Positions 10,170 to 21,246 are shown, numbered from the stretch's first letter. The stretch is DNA of 64,000 nucleotides from an uncultured Lachnospiraceae bacterium (GCA_947169235.1 CAMVOY010000004.1:1-64000), one strand, 5' to 3'. Program-made: numbers and translations. The notes: generated from the letters alone by a model not told the origin.

Positions 10170-12281
10170 ATGAAAAGAAATGCTATCAGACGAGTGATAT
10201 GTGGGGTGTTGGCGCTGAGCCTTGCTTTTGTGACACCTGCAGTATCATTTGCAAAGGTGACAAAACAGGAGAGTGTCTATGTGATGGCGAATCCTGATGG
10301 TTCGACCAAGTCGATCACCGTATCTGACCAGCTGCAGGGAGCGGCAGGTGAGAGCGGAACGATCAAGGATGTATCAGAGCTTTCTGATATCAAAAATGTC
10401 AAGGGTGATGAGACCTTTGACCAGAGCGGTCAGAATCTCACATGGAATCTTGATGGTGCGGACATTTTTTATCAGGGAAAGACTGAGAAAAAGCTTCCGG
10501 TATCAGTTAAGATCACCTATGAGCTCGACGGAGCAAAGGTTGATCCGAAGGATATCGTAGGCAAGAGCGGCAAGCTCAAGATCACCGTTAAGTACGAGAA
10601 CAACGAGATCAAGACAAAGAATGAGGACGGAAAGAACGTAAAGATCGCCACACCGTTTTTGATGGCGACCGGTCTGATCTTAGACAGCGAGCATTTCACA
10701 AATGTGGAGATGGGTGATGGCGGAAAGGTGATCGATGATGGATCGAAGAGTATCGTTATCGGAATTGGTATGCCGGGACTCAAGGACTCACTTGACTTAA
10801 GCTCAGAGTTTATGGAGAAGATAGAAGACAAGCTCAGAGATGAGTTTACAGTCACATGTGATACTACTGATTTTGAGATGAAGAATACGTTCACTTTTGC
10901 GAGCTCAAGTCTTTTGAATGGGCTTTCTGATGATGGTGACAAGAAAGATAAAGGTATTGATTTTGACAAGATCGATGACAAGATCAATGATCTTGATGAG
11001 GCTGTTGACAAGTTAGGTGACGGAACAAAGAAGTTCTCCGACGGAACCAAGGAACTTGATAAGGGTGTCGGAGAGTTGAAGAAGGGTCTCAGTGAATACG
11101 CAAATCAGGGAGTGAAAAAGCTCACTGCAGGTATCCATGAGCTCGGTAAAAATGCTCCGAAGCTGAAGAAGGGTGTCGGAGATTATGTATCCGGAGTTGA
11201 TAAGCTGGCTGCCGGTACAAAGAAATATGTTGCTACTATCGATCTCGTTCTGAAAACGGTAAAGACAGCTACCGCTGATATCGGATCATTTGATGCTGCG
11301 AAGCTTGCTGCTCTTTCAACCGGACTTGAGCAGCTGAGCAAAGGACTTGCAAACATCGCCGATAAGGATAAGATGGCAAAGCTTTCAGATGGAGCAAAGG
11401 CTGTATCTGATGGAATAGGAACAGTAAATACAGGACTTTCAGCTTTGAAATCCAGCTTCTCAAACAATGATGATGCGATCCTGGCCTTGGAGACAGCACT
11501 TGCCGCTGATGAGAAGGTTTTGGAGGGACTTAAGGCTGCAAAGGCAGCGGGTGATACGAACCTTGACACTGCCATAGCGACCATGGAGAAGTCGGTAGAA
11601 GGTCAGAAAAAGGCTATCGCCGGACTTAAAGAGGTCACAAAGGGACAGAAGGAGGGAGTTGAAAAACTCGTTTCTGCTACTGCATCAGGAAGCGATCTCG
11701 CTGCCGGTGCAAAGACCATCGCGGATTCTGTTTCAGCGCTTGTTGCCGGATTTGCTACGATGGCAGATCCGACTACCATGGCTACATTAAAGGATGCCAT
11801 GGGCAAAATAGGAAAAGTGCTTCCTTCACTCAGTGCGATGCTTTCCATGGCAAGCGGTGATACCATTACGAAAACAAACAAACAGCTTACCGACGGATGC
11901 GATCAGCTTTTGTCTGCAGGAAAGAAGATGCGTTCGACCATAAAGACACTTGGAAATGGTATGACTACTCTTGATAACGGTGCAAAGCAGCTTGACAGTG
12001 CCACAGACAAAGTTGTAAGTGGAGCAGACAAGCTCAAGGATGGAACAGGCAAGCTTTTCTCCGGAGCCAAAAAGCTTAACGACGGATTCACCAAGTTCCG
12101 TGAAAAAGCCATCGACAAGCTTATGGACTTCTACAATGACGATCTCAAAGGCATGGTAGACAGGCTTCAGGATATAATGGATGCAGGAAAAGAATACAAG
12201 AGTTTTTCCGGTATTGATGACAGTATGGATGGTGAGGTCAAGTTCATCATCGAGACCGAGGCTGTAAAAGCCGAGGAATAA
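10170..12281 (+). CDS. secreted/membrane-associated heptad-repeat protein (YhgE/Pip-like accessory of MMPL transporter)
   Basis: Signal peptide; repeated L..G heptads (KLGDGTKKFSDGTKELDKGVGELKKGL; AKQLDSATDKVVSGADKLKDGTGKLFSGAKKLNDG). Confidence 0.75.
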   Translation: MKRNAIRRVICGVLALSLAFVTPAVSFAKVTKQESVYVMANPDGSTKSITVSDQLQGAAGESGTIKDVSELSDIKNVKGDETFDQSGQNLTWNLDGADIFYQGKTEKKLPVSVKITYELDGAKVDPKDIVGKSGKLKITVKYENNEIKTKNEDGKNVKIATPFLMATGLILDSEHFTNVEMGDGGKVIDDGSKSIVIGIGMPGLKDSLDLSSEFMEKIEDKLRDEFTVTCDTTDFEMKNTFTFASSSLLNGLSDDGDKKDKGIDFDKIDDKINDLDEAVDKLGDGTKKFSDGTKELDKGVGELKKGLSEYANQGVKKLTAGIHELGKNAPKLKKGVGDYVSGVDKLAAGTKKYVATIDLVLKTVKTATADIGSFDAAKLAALSTGLEQLSKGLANIADKDKMAKLSDGAKAVSDGIGTVNTGLSALKSSFSNNDDAILALETALAADEKVLEGLKAAKAAGDTNLDTAIATMEKSVEGQKKAIAGLKEVTKGQKEGVEKLVSATASGSDLAAGAKTIADSVSALVAGFATMADPTTMATLKDAMGKIGKVLPSLSAMLSMASGDTITKTNKQLTDGCDQLLSAGKKMRSTIKTLGNGMTTLDNGAKQLDSATDKVVSGADKLKDGTGKLFSGAKKLNDGFTKFREKAIDKLMDFYNDDLKGMVDRLQDIMDAGKEYKSFSGIDDSMDGEVKFIIETEAVKAEE

Positions 12282-12329
12282 AATATGTGGTGGTGTGAAC
12301 CGCAAAAAGTATAAAAATGAGGTAAGAAA

Positions 12330-12944
12330 ATGAGTAAGCTTGATGAGAAGAAAAAAAAGAAGAGAGAGGCGCTTTTTACCGCAGCATTTAATCTCTTCAA
12401 CACGAAGGGAATCAGGCAGACTTCTATCTCTGAAATTGCGAATAAGGCAGATGTTGCGAAGGGGACTTTTTATCTGTATTTCAAGGATAAGTTTGACCTA
12501 AGGGACAAGCTTATCGCAGCTAAGGCGTCTCAGGTTCTGATGCAGGCCACGAGAGAAGTTGGACTTGACATGGAGCATCTGAACATGTATCCTTTGGAGG
12601 ACGCCATTGTTCAGATAGTCGATGTGATCATGGATCGTATGAACAGAGAGCCTGAGCTGCTTCGATTCATAACAAAGAACTTAAGCTGGGGAGCATTCCG
12701 TCAGATCTCTATTGAGGATGACAGTGCTGAGGAAATGAATTTCCACGAGGGCTATCGTAAGCTGATAGAAGCCTCGGGCAGGAAGTTTGACAACCCGGAC
12801 CTGATGCTTTTTATGATCGTTGAACTCGTCGGCGGATGCTGTTACCAGGTGATCCTTTATGAAAAGCCGGTCACTCTGGATGAGTTGAAGCCGAGGCTCT
12901 ATGAGTCGATCAGAAATATCATCGCAAATCAGGAGATTTCATGA
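12330..12944 (+). CDS. TetR/AcrR-family transcriptional regulator
   Basis: N-terminal HTH: ALFTAAFNLFNTKGIRQTSISEIANKADVAKGTFYLYFKDKFDL. Confidence 0.93.
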   Translation: MSKLDEKKKKKREALFTAAFNLFNTKGIRQTSISEIANKADVAKGTFYLYFKDKFDLRDKLIAAKASQVLMQATREVGLDMEHLNMYPLEDAIVQIVDVIMDRMNREPELLRFITKNLSWGAFRQISIEDDSAEEMNFHEGYRKLIEASGRKFDNPDLMLFMIVELVGGCCYQVILYEKPVTLDELKPRLYESIRNIIANQEIS

Positions 12945-14674
12945 GGTTTTTATTAAAGTATTTAAGACCGTACATAAAGGAATGTGTTCTGGCGCCGCTT
13001 TTCAAACTTTTGGAAGCGACGCTGGATCTTTTTGTACCTTTGGTGATGACCCGGATCATCGATGAAGGTATCGCAAAAGAGGATACTTCCTTTATCCTTT
13101 TGATGGGAGGACTGCTCTTAGGATTTGCAATCGTAGGTGTGGTCATCGCCATCACTGCGCAGTATTTTGCGGCGAAGGCAGCGATATATTTTCAAACGGA
13201 TGTAAAGCATGCTCTTTTTGAGCACATAGTTCATATGTCTGCGGAGTCAAAGAACAAGCTCGGTTCCGAGACTCTCATAACGCGTATGACAGGGGATATG
13301 AATCAGGTTGCATCCTGTGTGAACTGGTCTTTAAGACTTATGTTGAGGTCGCCGCTTATTGTTTTCGGAGCAATGGTGATGGCATTTATCATAGATTTCA
13401 GGTGTGCGCTTATTTTTGCGGTGCTGATCCCGATTCTTTCTGTCATTGTTTTTCTTTGTTTACGTATATCGATCCCGCTATATAAAAATGTCCAGAAACG
13501 TCTTGATAAGGTGTTACTCCACACGAGAGAAAATCTCGCCGGAGTGCGTGTTATCAGGGCGTTTTTAAGACAGGATAAAGAGAAAAAAGCATTTGAAGAT
13601 GAGAACATAGAATTGCAGAAAGAGCAGTTACATGTGGGTAGAATTTCTTCGCTTATGAATCCTCTTACTCTGCTGACGGTTAATGCAGCGATGATGCTTC
13701 TCATCTATGTGGGTGGCGTAAGAGTTAATATCGGCGAGCTTACCCAGGGTCAGGTTGTCGCACTGATAAATTATATGTCACAGATCCTTATCGAACTGAT
13801 CAAGATGGCAGATGTTATTATTCTTGTTAACAAATCACTGGCGAGTGCGGACAGGATCAAAGAGATATTTGAGATCGGAGATGAAGACAACCATAAGGAA
13901 GGTCATCGTGATGAAAAAGATACGGATGAAAGTGATGCGCCGGTTCTGGAGTGTAAGGATATGAGTTTTTCGTATCCCGGGAGCAGAGAGAGTGCTCTGG
14001 AGGATATTAATATTTCCGTAAATAGAGGCGAGACACTCGGGATAATAGGAGGAACCGGATCCGGAAAGACAACCCTTCTTTCGTTATTTTTGGGGTATTA
14101 TAAGGCGAGTCGTGGCGTGCTTGATATTTTTGACAGAGACAGTAAGGAGTGGGCACAGGATGCTCTCAGAAAAAGAGTGGGATATGTGCATCAGAGATCG
14201 GTACTGTTTTCGGGTACGATCAGGGATAATCTGCTTTGGGGTGACGAGTCTGCATCGGATGAGAAGATGTGGGAGGCTTTACGTATCGCGCAGGCGGATG
14301 AGTTTGTAAGCCAAAAGGATGGGCTTGATACCGTGGTTGAGGCAGGCGGCAAGAACTTCTCGGGTGGGCAGAGACAGAGACTGTGTATCGCCAGAGCGCT
14401 CGTGAGAAATGCGGATATATATGTGCTTGACGATGCGTTTTCGGCGCTTGATACTGCGACTGAGGCGAAGCTTCGCGTGCAGTTATCCGATCATGTTAAA
14501 AAGCTTAAGGCTACTTTAGTTATAGTGTCGCAGAGGATCTCATCGGTAAAGAATGCTGATGGTATTCTCGTGCTGGATGACGGAAAGCAGGTCGGATACG
14601 GAACACATGATGAGTTGATGAGTTCGTGTGAGGTTTACCGCGAGATCGAACGGATCGGAGGTGATGCCTCATGA
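12941..14674 (+). CDS. ABC exporter, permease/ATPase half-transporter 1
   Basis: 577 aa; GGTGSGKTT Walker A, FSGGQRQRLCIARAL signature; ATGA overlap with upstream gene. Confidence 0.94.
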   Translation: MRFLLKYLRPYIKECVLAPLFKLLEATLDLFVPLVMTRIIDEGIAKEDTSFILLMGGLLLGFAIVGVVIAITAQYFAAKAAIYFQTDVKHALFEHIVHMSAESKNKLGSETLITRMTGDMNQVASCVNWSLRLMLRSPLIVFGAMVMAFIIDFRCALIFAVLIPILSVIVFLCLRISIPLYKNVQKRLDKVLLHTRENLAGVRVIRAFLRQDKEKKAFEDENIELQKEQLHVGRISSLMNPLTLLTVNAAMMLLIYVGGVRVNIGELTQGQVVALINYMSQILIELIKMADVIILVNKSLASADRIKEIFEIGDEDNHKEGHRDEKDTDESDAPVLECKDMSFSYPGSRESALEDINISVNRGETLGIIGGTGSGKTTLLSLFLGYYKASRGVLDIFDRDSKEWAQDALRKRVGYVHQRSVLFSGTIRDNLLWGDESASDEKMWEALRIAQADEFVSQKDGLDTVVEAGGKNFSGGQRQRLCIARALVRNADIYVLDDAFSALDTATEAKLRVQLSDHVKKLKATLVIVSQRISSVKNADGILVLDDGKQVGYGTHDELMSSCEVYREIERIGGDAS

Positions 14675-16416
14675 GACAGAGAGAGATATTAAGGAGAGTT
14701 TTGAGGTACGCCTTGAGGTACAAGGGCTTTGTATTTTTATCGTTATTATTTGCCGTAATATCAACCGTGCTTTCTTTGTATATTCCGATTGTTATCGGAG
14801 ATGCTATCGACTTTATCATCGGTGAAGGTAAGGTCGATATGAAAGAAGTGTTATCGACGATCCTTGTTATCGGGATCTGTGCGGGTGCGAGCGCTTTGAC
14901 CGCGTATCTTATGAAGCTATGTAATAACAGGATATGTTTCGGAGTTATAAAGGATATGAGAACGGATGCTTTTTATGTTATTGAAAAGCTGCCGATATCC
15001 TATATCGACTCGCATCCTCACGGGGATATCGTGAGCAGAGTCATAGCTGATGCGGACGCTGTTTCTGATGGACTACTGTTGGGAAGCACGTCATTATTTA
15101 CCGGAATTATAACCATAATAATAACACTTGTTTTTATGTTTATAACAAGTGTTCCCATCGCGATCACGGTCGTTGTTGTGACGCCGTTATCGCTGATCTT
15201 TGCGAGGTTTGTTTCGAGGAGAACATACAGATTGTTTCTCGCACAGTCCAAGGACCGGGGTGAGCAGACAGCATTGATCGATGAGGTATTTAATAACATC
15301 GAATGCGTGCAGGCTTTCGGCAGGGAGCAGGCTTTTACGAATGATTTTGACAAGATAGCAAACAAGCTTAAAAAGGATTCTCTGGGCGCGACATTTTTCT
15401 CGTCGATAACAAATCCCGGAACCAGATTTGTCAATAATATAGTGTATGCGGCGGTTGGTGTTTTTGGTGCTCTCTTTGCCGTGAGGGGCTCTATCACAGT
15501 CGGTGTTCTGACTGCTTTTTTGAGCTATGCAAACCAGTACACAAAACCGTTTAATGAGATCAGCGGAGTGATCACGGAGCTGCAGAACGCTATCGCATGC
15601 GCCGGAAGGATCATCGAGCTTGTGGATGAGCCGTGTGAGAAAAAATCAAATGATGACACAGTTCTGACGGATGTAAATGGTAGTGTTGTCTTTGATGATG
15701 TTTATTTTTCGTATGATAAGACCGATGAGTTTAAGCCTGACGAGGCATTGATACGTGACCTGAATCTGGATGTAAAACCCGGAAGCAGAGTCGCTATAGT
15801 CGGACCGACAGGAGCCGGGAAATCAACTATAATTAACCTTCTTATGAGGTTCTATGATGTAGACCATGGAGTGATCACCGTCTCGGATCATGATATCGCA
15901 TCCGTGGACAGGGATTCGCTCAGAGAACAGTATGGGATGGTGTTACAGGAGACGTGGCTGGCGCATGGCTCAGTGAGAGATAATATCGCTTTCGGAAAGC
16001 CGGAGGCGACGCTTGATGAGGTTATCGCCGCGGCAAAGGAGGCTCATGCGCACAGTTTTATTTTGAGACTGCCTGATGGATATGATACCGTTATCGATGA
16101 TGCGACCGGGCTTTCTGTGGGGCAGAGGCAGCTTTTATGTATCGCGAGAGTTATGCTTCACCTGCCACCGATGCTGATCCTCGATGAGGCGACGTCGTCG
16201 ATCGATACGAGGACGGAGATGCGGATACGCAGGGCGTTTGACAAGATGATGAGTGGCAGGACGAGCTTTATCGTGGCGCACAGGTTGCAGACGATACGAG
16301 AGGCTGATGTGATACTTGTGATGAGGGACGGCGCCATAGTGGAGCAGGGGACGCATGAGGAGCTGATAGCAGCGGATGGGTTCTACAAGAAGCTTTATGA
16401 TGCATCCAGGGCGTAG
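14671..16416 (+). CDS. ABC exporter, permease/ATPase half-transporter 2
   Basis: 581 aa; GPTGAGKST Walker A, LSVGQRQLLCIARVML; ATGA overlap. Confidence 0.94.
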   Translation: MRQREILRRVLRYALRYKGFVFLSLLFAVISTVLSLYIPIVIGDAIDFIIGEGKVDMKEVLSTILVIGICAGASALTAYLMKLCNNRICFGVIKDMRTDAFYVIEKLPISYIDSHPHGDIVSRVIADADAVSDGLLLGSTSLFTGIITIIITLVFMFITSVPIAITVVVVTPLSLIFARFVSRRTYRLFLAQSKDRGEQTALIDEVFNNIECVQAFGREQAFTNDFDKIANKLKKDSLGATFFSSITNPGTRFVNNIVYAAVGVFGALFAVRGSITVGVLTAFLSYANQYTKPFNEISGVITELQNAIACAGRIIELVDEPCEKKSNDDTVLTDVNGSVVFDDVYFSYDKTDEFKPDEALIRDLNLDVKPGSRVAIVGPTGAGKSTIINLLMRFYDVDHGVITVSDHDIASVDRDSLREQYGMVLQETWLAHGSVRDNIAFGKPEATLDEVIAAAKEAHAHSFILRLPDGYDTVIDDATGLSVGQRQLLCIARVMLHLPPMLILDEATSSIDTRTEMRIRRAFDKMMSGRTSFIVAHRLQTIREADVILVMRDGAIVEQGTHEELIAADGFYKKLYDASRA

Positions 16417-16457
16417 CGTGGCCGCGGGAACTTTGGTACTTTTGAAAGGATAAGTGT

Positions 16458-17753
16458 ATGATGGGTTTTGTAAAAAAGTTTGTTTTGAAAGGAATGCTTG
16501 CGCTGTTTTTAGTTGCCTGTTCCATATGCGTGATGGGGGATAAGCAAGTAAAGGCGGGGACGACGAGTCACAGGGCCGTGTGGGTTTGTTTTTATGAGTA
16601 CGCTTCTGCAGGGCTTTCTAACAGGACGGAGGCTGCTTTTAAGAGAAATGCAGAGACGCTGTTTAAGAGTATAAAGAACTATGGATGCAATGAGGTGTAC
16701 TTTCATGTGAGAGCTTTTGATGATGCTATTTATCCTTCCAAGATCGTCGGGTGGAGTTCGTATATGTGCTCAGATAAAAGGTCTCCGGGTTATGATCCGC
16801 TGAAGATACTTGTTGAGAAGGCTCATGAGCAGAAACTGAAAATACATGCGTGGATGAATCCTTACCGTATCTCTTATTCAAAGATACTTAATCCCGGCAA
16901 GGCTAAGTCTATCAACAGGATCGTCTCTCAGGTGAAGGAGATCATTGATAATTACGATGTTGACGGGATCCATTTTGATGACTATTTTTATCTGGGAAGT
17001 AAGTATAACAAAGTGAAGGCTGCTACCAAAAGAAAGAACGTTAACAAGCTTATCAAAAAGGTTTATGCTACCGTTAAGGCGAAGAGCAAAGATCTCGAGT
17101 TCGGTATAAGCCCGGCAGGAAATATTGAGTATTCGATGTCGATCGGTGGAGATGTAAAAACCTGGCTCAGTAACAAGGGATATATAGATTACATCGTGCC
17201 TCAGATATACTGGTCGGATCAGTACAAGCTTTCCGGCACCATGCACAAGCTTTTTACAGAGAGGCTGGATGCGTGGAGATCGCTAAACAAGATCGACCTG
17301 CCTATGTATATCGGTTTGGGAGTCTACAGGGCAGGATTGAGTAAAAAAGCCGTGAAGCCGGATTACGGATGGGCAAAGAAATCGACTAATCTTGTTTCTC
17401 AGTTAAAAAAGATAAAGAACGGAAACTCGGAAGGGTTTGCGTTGTTTGCGTATAGCGATGTCGCCGGCAGCAAGGCGAGGAAGGAGATGAACAAGTTCCT
17501 TATCGAGCTCGGCTGGATATCGCTTAATAAAACATCCGTGACCATCAAAAAAGGTGATACGTTTAAGCTTGTCGCGAATTGGGCACCATCTAAGAATCCA
17601 TGTACGGAGGATATTGATTTCAGATCGCTGGATGGTGAGATAGCTGTCGTTGACAAAAACGGCGTTATCTCGGCGCTGAAAGAAGGGAAGTGTAAAGTGC
17701 AGGCGATATCCGGAGATAAAGTCAAAACGTGTACGGTTACGGTTGAAGATTGA
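16458..17753 (+). CDS. secreted glycoside hydrolase-like (GHL10/DUF187) protein with C-terminal Big2-like domain
   Basis: Signal peptide; RAVWVCFYEYASAGL...EVYFHVRAFDDAIYPS...IHAWMNPYRIS...DGIHFDDYFY; C-term VTIKKGDTFKL...DGVISALKEGKCKV-type Big2. Confidence 0.85.
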   Translation: MMGFVKKFVLKGMLALFLVACSICVMGDKQVKAGTTSHRAVWVCFYEYASAGLSNRTEAAFKRNAETLFKSIKNYGCNEVYFHVRAFDDAIYPSKIVGWSSYMCSDKRSPGYDPLKILVEKAHEQKLKIHAWMNPYRISYSKILNPGKAKSINRIVSQVKEIIDNYDVDGIHFDDYFYLGSKYNKVKAATKRKNVNKLIKKVYATVKAKSKDLEFGISPAGNIEYSMSIGGDVKTWLSNKGYIDYIVPQIYWSDQYKLSGTMHKLFTERLDAWRSLNKIDLPMYIGLGVYRAGLSKKAVKPDYGWAKKSTNLVSQLKKIKNGNSEGFALFAYSDVAGSKARKEMNKFLIELGWISLNKTSVTIKKGDTFKLVANWAPSKNPCTEDIDFRSLDGEIAVVDKNGVISALKEGKCKVQAISGDKVKTCTVTVED

Positions 17754-17767
17754 AAGGTAAGCTGATC

Positions 17768-19408
17768 ATGAATAATAAGCCTGATCCAGGGATTTTTAAG
17801 AACAAATATTTTCTCTATATCACTGAGTTTTTTGCGGGGATGTCAGTGATGGCGGTGGAGCTGGGAGCATCGAGGCTTTTGGCTCCATACTTTTCATCGT
17901 CGCAGATTGTTTGGACCATCATCATCGGTACCATCATGATCGCAATGGCTCTCGGAAACATCTTCGGAGGAAGATCCGCGGATAAAAATCCCGACCCTGA
18001 CAAGTTATACAGACGTATGCTTATCGCCGCGGTGTGGATCGCAGCGATTCCTGCTGTCGGAAAGTATATAATAGTTGGGATATCGGGGTTACTTGTCATT
18101 ACGATCGATACGGGATTTTTGACTATAGCGGCATTTGTTTCGTGTATGATAATCTTTGTTTTTCCACTGTTTTTATTGGGGACGGTAACGCCATCTTTAG
18201 TTAAGTATACTACGGATAATCTTGATGATAACGGAAAGGTGGTCGGGACGCTCGGAGCTTTCAACACGATAGGAAGTATCATCGGAACATTTTTACCGAC
18301 ATTTTTAACCATACCGGCTGTCGGGACCGCGATAACATTTTTGCTGTTCTCGGGCGTGTTGCTGGTGATCGGACTGATCTACTTTATCAGCGAAAAAAGA
18401 CATATAGTCGCGATGATAATAAGCGCTGTGCTGTTTGTACTATTTTCGGTATTTGGTAACTCTGACAGCTTTGCATTCTGGGAGAGTGATCTGGCGTATG
18501 AGGGCGAATCCGTTTACAATTATCTTCAGGTAAGAGACTTGGAGGATCGGACGATCCTTTCGACGAATGTCCTTTTCGGCGTGCAGTCTGTATCGATGAA
18601 GAAAAACGGACTGACCGGGATGTATTATGATTATGCTATGAGCGCGCCCGTGATGGCGAGCTCATCAAAGTCGGATGGAAAGCTGCGTATCCTTGTGCTG
18701 GGGAATGGTACAGGGACTTTTGCAAAGCAGTGCAGGGAGTATTTTTCCGATGCTTCACCTGAGATAACGGGCGTGGAGATCGATGAAGCGATAACTGAGC
18801 TATCGGGGAGATTTTTTAATCCCGATAAAAAAACAAATGTGACTACTTATGACGGGAGAGCTTATATCAAAGCGGATCAGGGGACTTATGATGTGATCAT
18901 GGTCGATGCTTATCAGGATATAACTATCCCGTTTTCGATGTCATCGATAGAGTTTTTCAGAGAAGTTTACGATCATCTGACGGATGACGGAGTGATGGTG
19001 GTAAACTTAAATATGCGATCCGAACAGGGGAGCGAGAGTAACGATGATCCGGGGATCAATACATGGTTGTGCGATACGATAGCATCCGTATACGGAGATG
19101 TCGCTACAGTCGATGTACCGGGCACGACCAACAGAGAACTGTTTGCGATGAAAAGACCCGGTGATATCAAAAGAGCACTTGAGTCGGGGCTGGAAAAGAT
19201 TTCACAGGAGGATCTGAAAACGCTTATGGCATCGGTAGGTGAGAGTATGGTTATGTACCGCGGCGGCGGGAATATTTTTACGGATGACAGATCTCCCGTG
19301 GAGCTACTCGGGATGCGCCAGATAGACAGCATCATAAAGCAGGAACTTGTTTACTACAAGGATGTGTTTAAAGAAAAAGGATTCGCCGGACTGATAGAGA
19401 GTTTTTAA
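17768..19408 (+). CDS. fused membrane domain/spermidine synthase-like protein
   Basis: N-terminal TM helices, C-terminal class I SAM-type fold (LRILVLGNGTGTFAKQC...ITGVEIDEAI...DVIMVDAYQD); start at ATG 17768. Confidence 0.85.
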   Translation: MNNKPDPGIFKNKYFLYITEFFAGMSVMAVELGASRLLAPYFSSSQIVWTIIIGTIMIAMALGNIFGGRSADKNPDPDKLYRRMLIAAVWIAAIPAVGKYIIVGISGLLVITIDTGFLTIAAFVSCMIIFVFPLFLLGTVTPSLVKYTTDNLDDNGKVVGTLGAFNTIGSIIGTFLPTFLTIPAVGTAITFLLFSGVLLVIGLIYFISEKRHIVAMIISAVLFVLFSVFGNSDSFAFWESDLAYEGESVYNYLQVRDLEDRTILSTNVLFGVQSVSMKKNGLTGMYYDYAMSAPVMASSSKSDGKLRILVLGNGTGTFAKQCREYFSDASPEITGVEIDEAITELSGRFFNPDKKTNVTTYDGRAYIKADQGTYDVIMVDAYQDITIPFSMSSIEFFREVYDHLTDDGVMVVNLNMRSEQGSESNDDPGINTWLCDTIASVYGDVATVDVPGTTNRELFAMKRPGDIKRALESGLEKISQEDLKTLMASVGESMVMYRGGGNIFTDDRSPVELLGMRQIDSIIKQELVYYKDVFKEKGFAGLIESF

Positions 19409-19499
19409 TGTGAAAGGCAGCATTGATATGGCGATTAGCATAAACGGAAATACTATTAGTTATTTGTAATCTTGTGGAGAAATAATATGGAGGCGGATA

Positions 19500-19979
19500 A
19501 TGAAAATAACTGTTGTGTGCGTGGGAAAAATAAAGGAAAAATACCTAATCGATGCTATAGCTGAGTATAGCAAAAGACTGTCGAGATACTGCGACCTTGA
19601 GATAATCGAGGTGGCTGATGAGAAGACTCCCGATAAGGCGAGTGAACACGAAGAGAACCTGATCAGGGAGAAGGAAGCTGAGAGGGTAGCCAAGCAGATA
19701 CCGGACGGGGCATATGTGATAGCCACAGCCATCGGTGGCAAGGAGTACAGCTCTGTGGAGTTTTCCGAGAAGATTGAAAAACTGGGAGTTGATGGAGTAT
19801 CGCATATCGTCTTTCTCATCGGCGGATCGATCGGCCTCGATATGGGACTTCTACAGGATGCGGATGAACGCATCAGTTTTTCGCGTATGACTTTCCCTCA
19901 CCAGCTGATGAGGGTGATCCTTCTCGAGCAGATCTACCGTGCTTACAGGATCATGAAAGGTGAGCCGTATCATAAATAG
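19500..19979 (+). CDS. rlmH: 23S rRNA (pseudouridine-1915-N3)-methyltransferase RlmH
   Basis: 159 aa; MKITVVCVGKIKEKYL...HIVFLIGGSIGLD...[35 protein letters not shown]. Confidence 0.97.
   Translation: MKITVVCVGKIKEKYLIDAIAEYSKRLSRYCDLEIIEVADEKTPDKASEHEENLIREKEAERVAKQIPDGAYVIATAIGGKEYSSVEFSEKIEKLGVDGVSHIVFLIGGSIGLDMGLLQDADERISFSRMTFPHQLMRVILLEQIYRAYRIMKGEPYHK
19872..19979 (+). repeat. 108-bp direct repeat, copy 1 (3' end of rlmH)
   Basis: 99/108 identical by eye to 23484-23591. Confidence 0.95.
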
Positions 19980-20000
19980 TCTTTACGGAGGAAACAACAT

Positions 20001-20525
20001 ATGCTTTGCATGATACTTGCCATGGCGGATACGCCTGAAGACAAGATAAAGGTCGAGGCGTTGTATAATGAATATGACCGTCTGATGTACTATATTGCCG
20101 GGAAAATTCTGCATAATCACGCTGATATCGAGGATGCCGTGATGGACTCTTGGGTGAGGATTGTTCGTAATCTTGACAAGATTTCTGAGATTTCCAGTCC
20201 AAAAACCAAAAGCTACGTGGTTGTTATAGTTGAAAGGGCTGCAATAAACATTCTGAATCGTGTCAAAAGACATGAAGGGGGAGAGGTGCCAATAGCCGAG
20301 TATGATCAATCTCCGTTTTTCGCCACTTCTGATAAGGAATACGAGAATGTCGAGATGTATGAGGTTTTGAAGAATCTCCCTAAGGAATACAGTGATCCGC
20401 TGATACTGTATTACATGCAGGAACTAACTACAAAGGAGATAGCAAAAACACTTGGGGTGTCCGAAGATGCCGTCTACAAAAGGCTTCAAAGAGGACGTGA
20501 AATGCTGAAAAGTGAGTGGAAGTGA
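20001..20525 (+). CDS. ECF-type RNA polymerase sigma factor
   Basis: Region 2-like HADIEDAVMDSWVRIVRNLDKI; region 4-like LPKEYSDPLILYYMQELTTKEIAKTLGVSEDAVYKRLQRGREML. Confidence 0.9.
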   Translation: MLCMILAMADTPEDKIKVEALYNEYDRLMYYIAGKILHNHADIEDAVMDSWVRIVRNLDKISEISSPKTKSYVVVIVERAAINILNRVKRHEGGEVPIAEYDQSPFFATSDKEYENVEMYEVLKNLPKEYSDPLILYYMQELTTKEIAKTLGVSEDAVYKRLQRGREMLKSEWK

Positions 20526-20532
20526 GGAGATC

Positions 20533-21246
20533 ATGACAGACAATGAAATCAGAGAATTGATCTGTGGATATGTGAGTGCTGAGATGGAACTCATTCCGGA
20601 TTCTAAGGATTTACCGGATCATCCATCGTATTCACGAAACTTCAACAGAAAAATGAAACGACTGATGCGGGCAGGAGACTACTTTGGTGGTAACCTGCGT
20701 CTTTATAATACACTTCGCCGCGTAGCGGCTGCTATTCTTATTGTATTTAGTCTCGCTTGCGCAAATCAGGCAAGCGCGGCTATTTTTGGTTTTAATCCCT
20801 GGAAAGAGGTAACTAAACTGTTTCTTCCCGACGTAGAGATGGAGCGAAAGACATTTGAGAAGAGCGATGTAGAGAGAGATCATGGAGGGGCAAAGCCGAT
20901 TTCTGATGTGCCGACATATGTGCCGGAGGGGTATGTGCTTATTGATGATCAAGCTGAAGGTACGATTAGAGCACAGGAGTGGGAGAAAAAGAATCCAAAT
21001 GGCACCGCGGATGGAATATCATATTTACGTTTTGCAGTCAGTGAGGATTCCTCTATCATAGAGGATATGGAATATGATTATTCCTATAAGACTGAAGTGG
21101 CTGGATATGTGGCAGTTATTCGAAAGAAATCGACAAGGGTTTGGATTGCCTGGTATGATGAGGGTTACAGATATACGATATCTATTTCTGGAAATAACGC
21201 CAAAAAAGAATTGTTGAAGAAAATGGCGGAAAGCATATATTATTAA
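20533..21246 (+). CDS. membrane-anchored anti-sigma-like protein (DUF4367-like C-terminus)
   Basis: Directly downstream of and overlapping the sigma region; single TM (AAAILIVFSLACANQASA) then extracytoplasmic domain VPTYVPEGYVLID. Confidence 0.75.
   Translation: MTDNEIRELICGYVSAEMELIPDSKDLPDHPSYSRNFNRKMKRLMRAGDYFGGNLRLYNTLRRVAAAILIVFSLACANQASAAIFGFNPWKEVTKLFLPDVEMERKTFEKSDVERDHGGAKPISDVPTYVPEGYVLIDDQAEGTIRAQEWEKKNPNGTADGISYLRFAVSEDSSIIEDMEYDYSYKTEVAGYVAVIRKKSTRVWIAWYDEGYRYTISISGNNAKKELLKKMAESIYY

Noticed and set aside
19428-19469. 13-aa micro-ORF MAISINGNTISYL upstream of rlmH
   Set aside because: Has a plausible GAAAGG upstream, but a 13-codon frame is expected by chance and no conservation can be assessed here.
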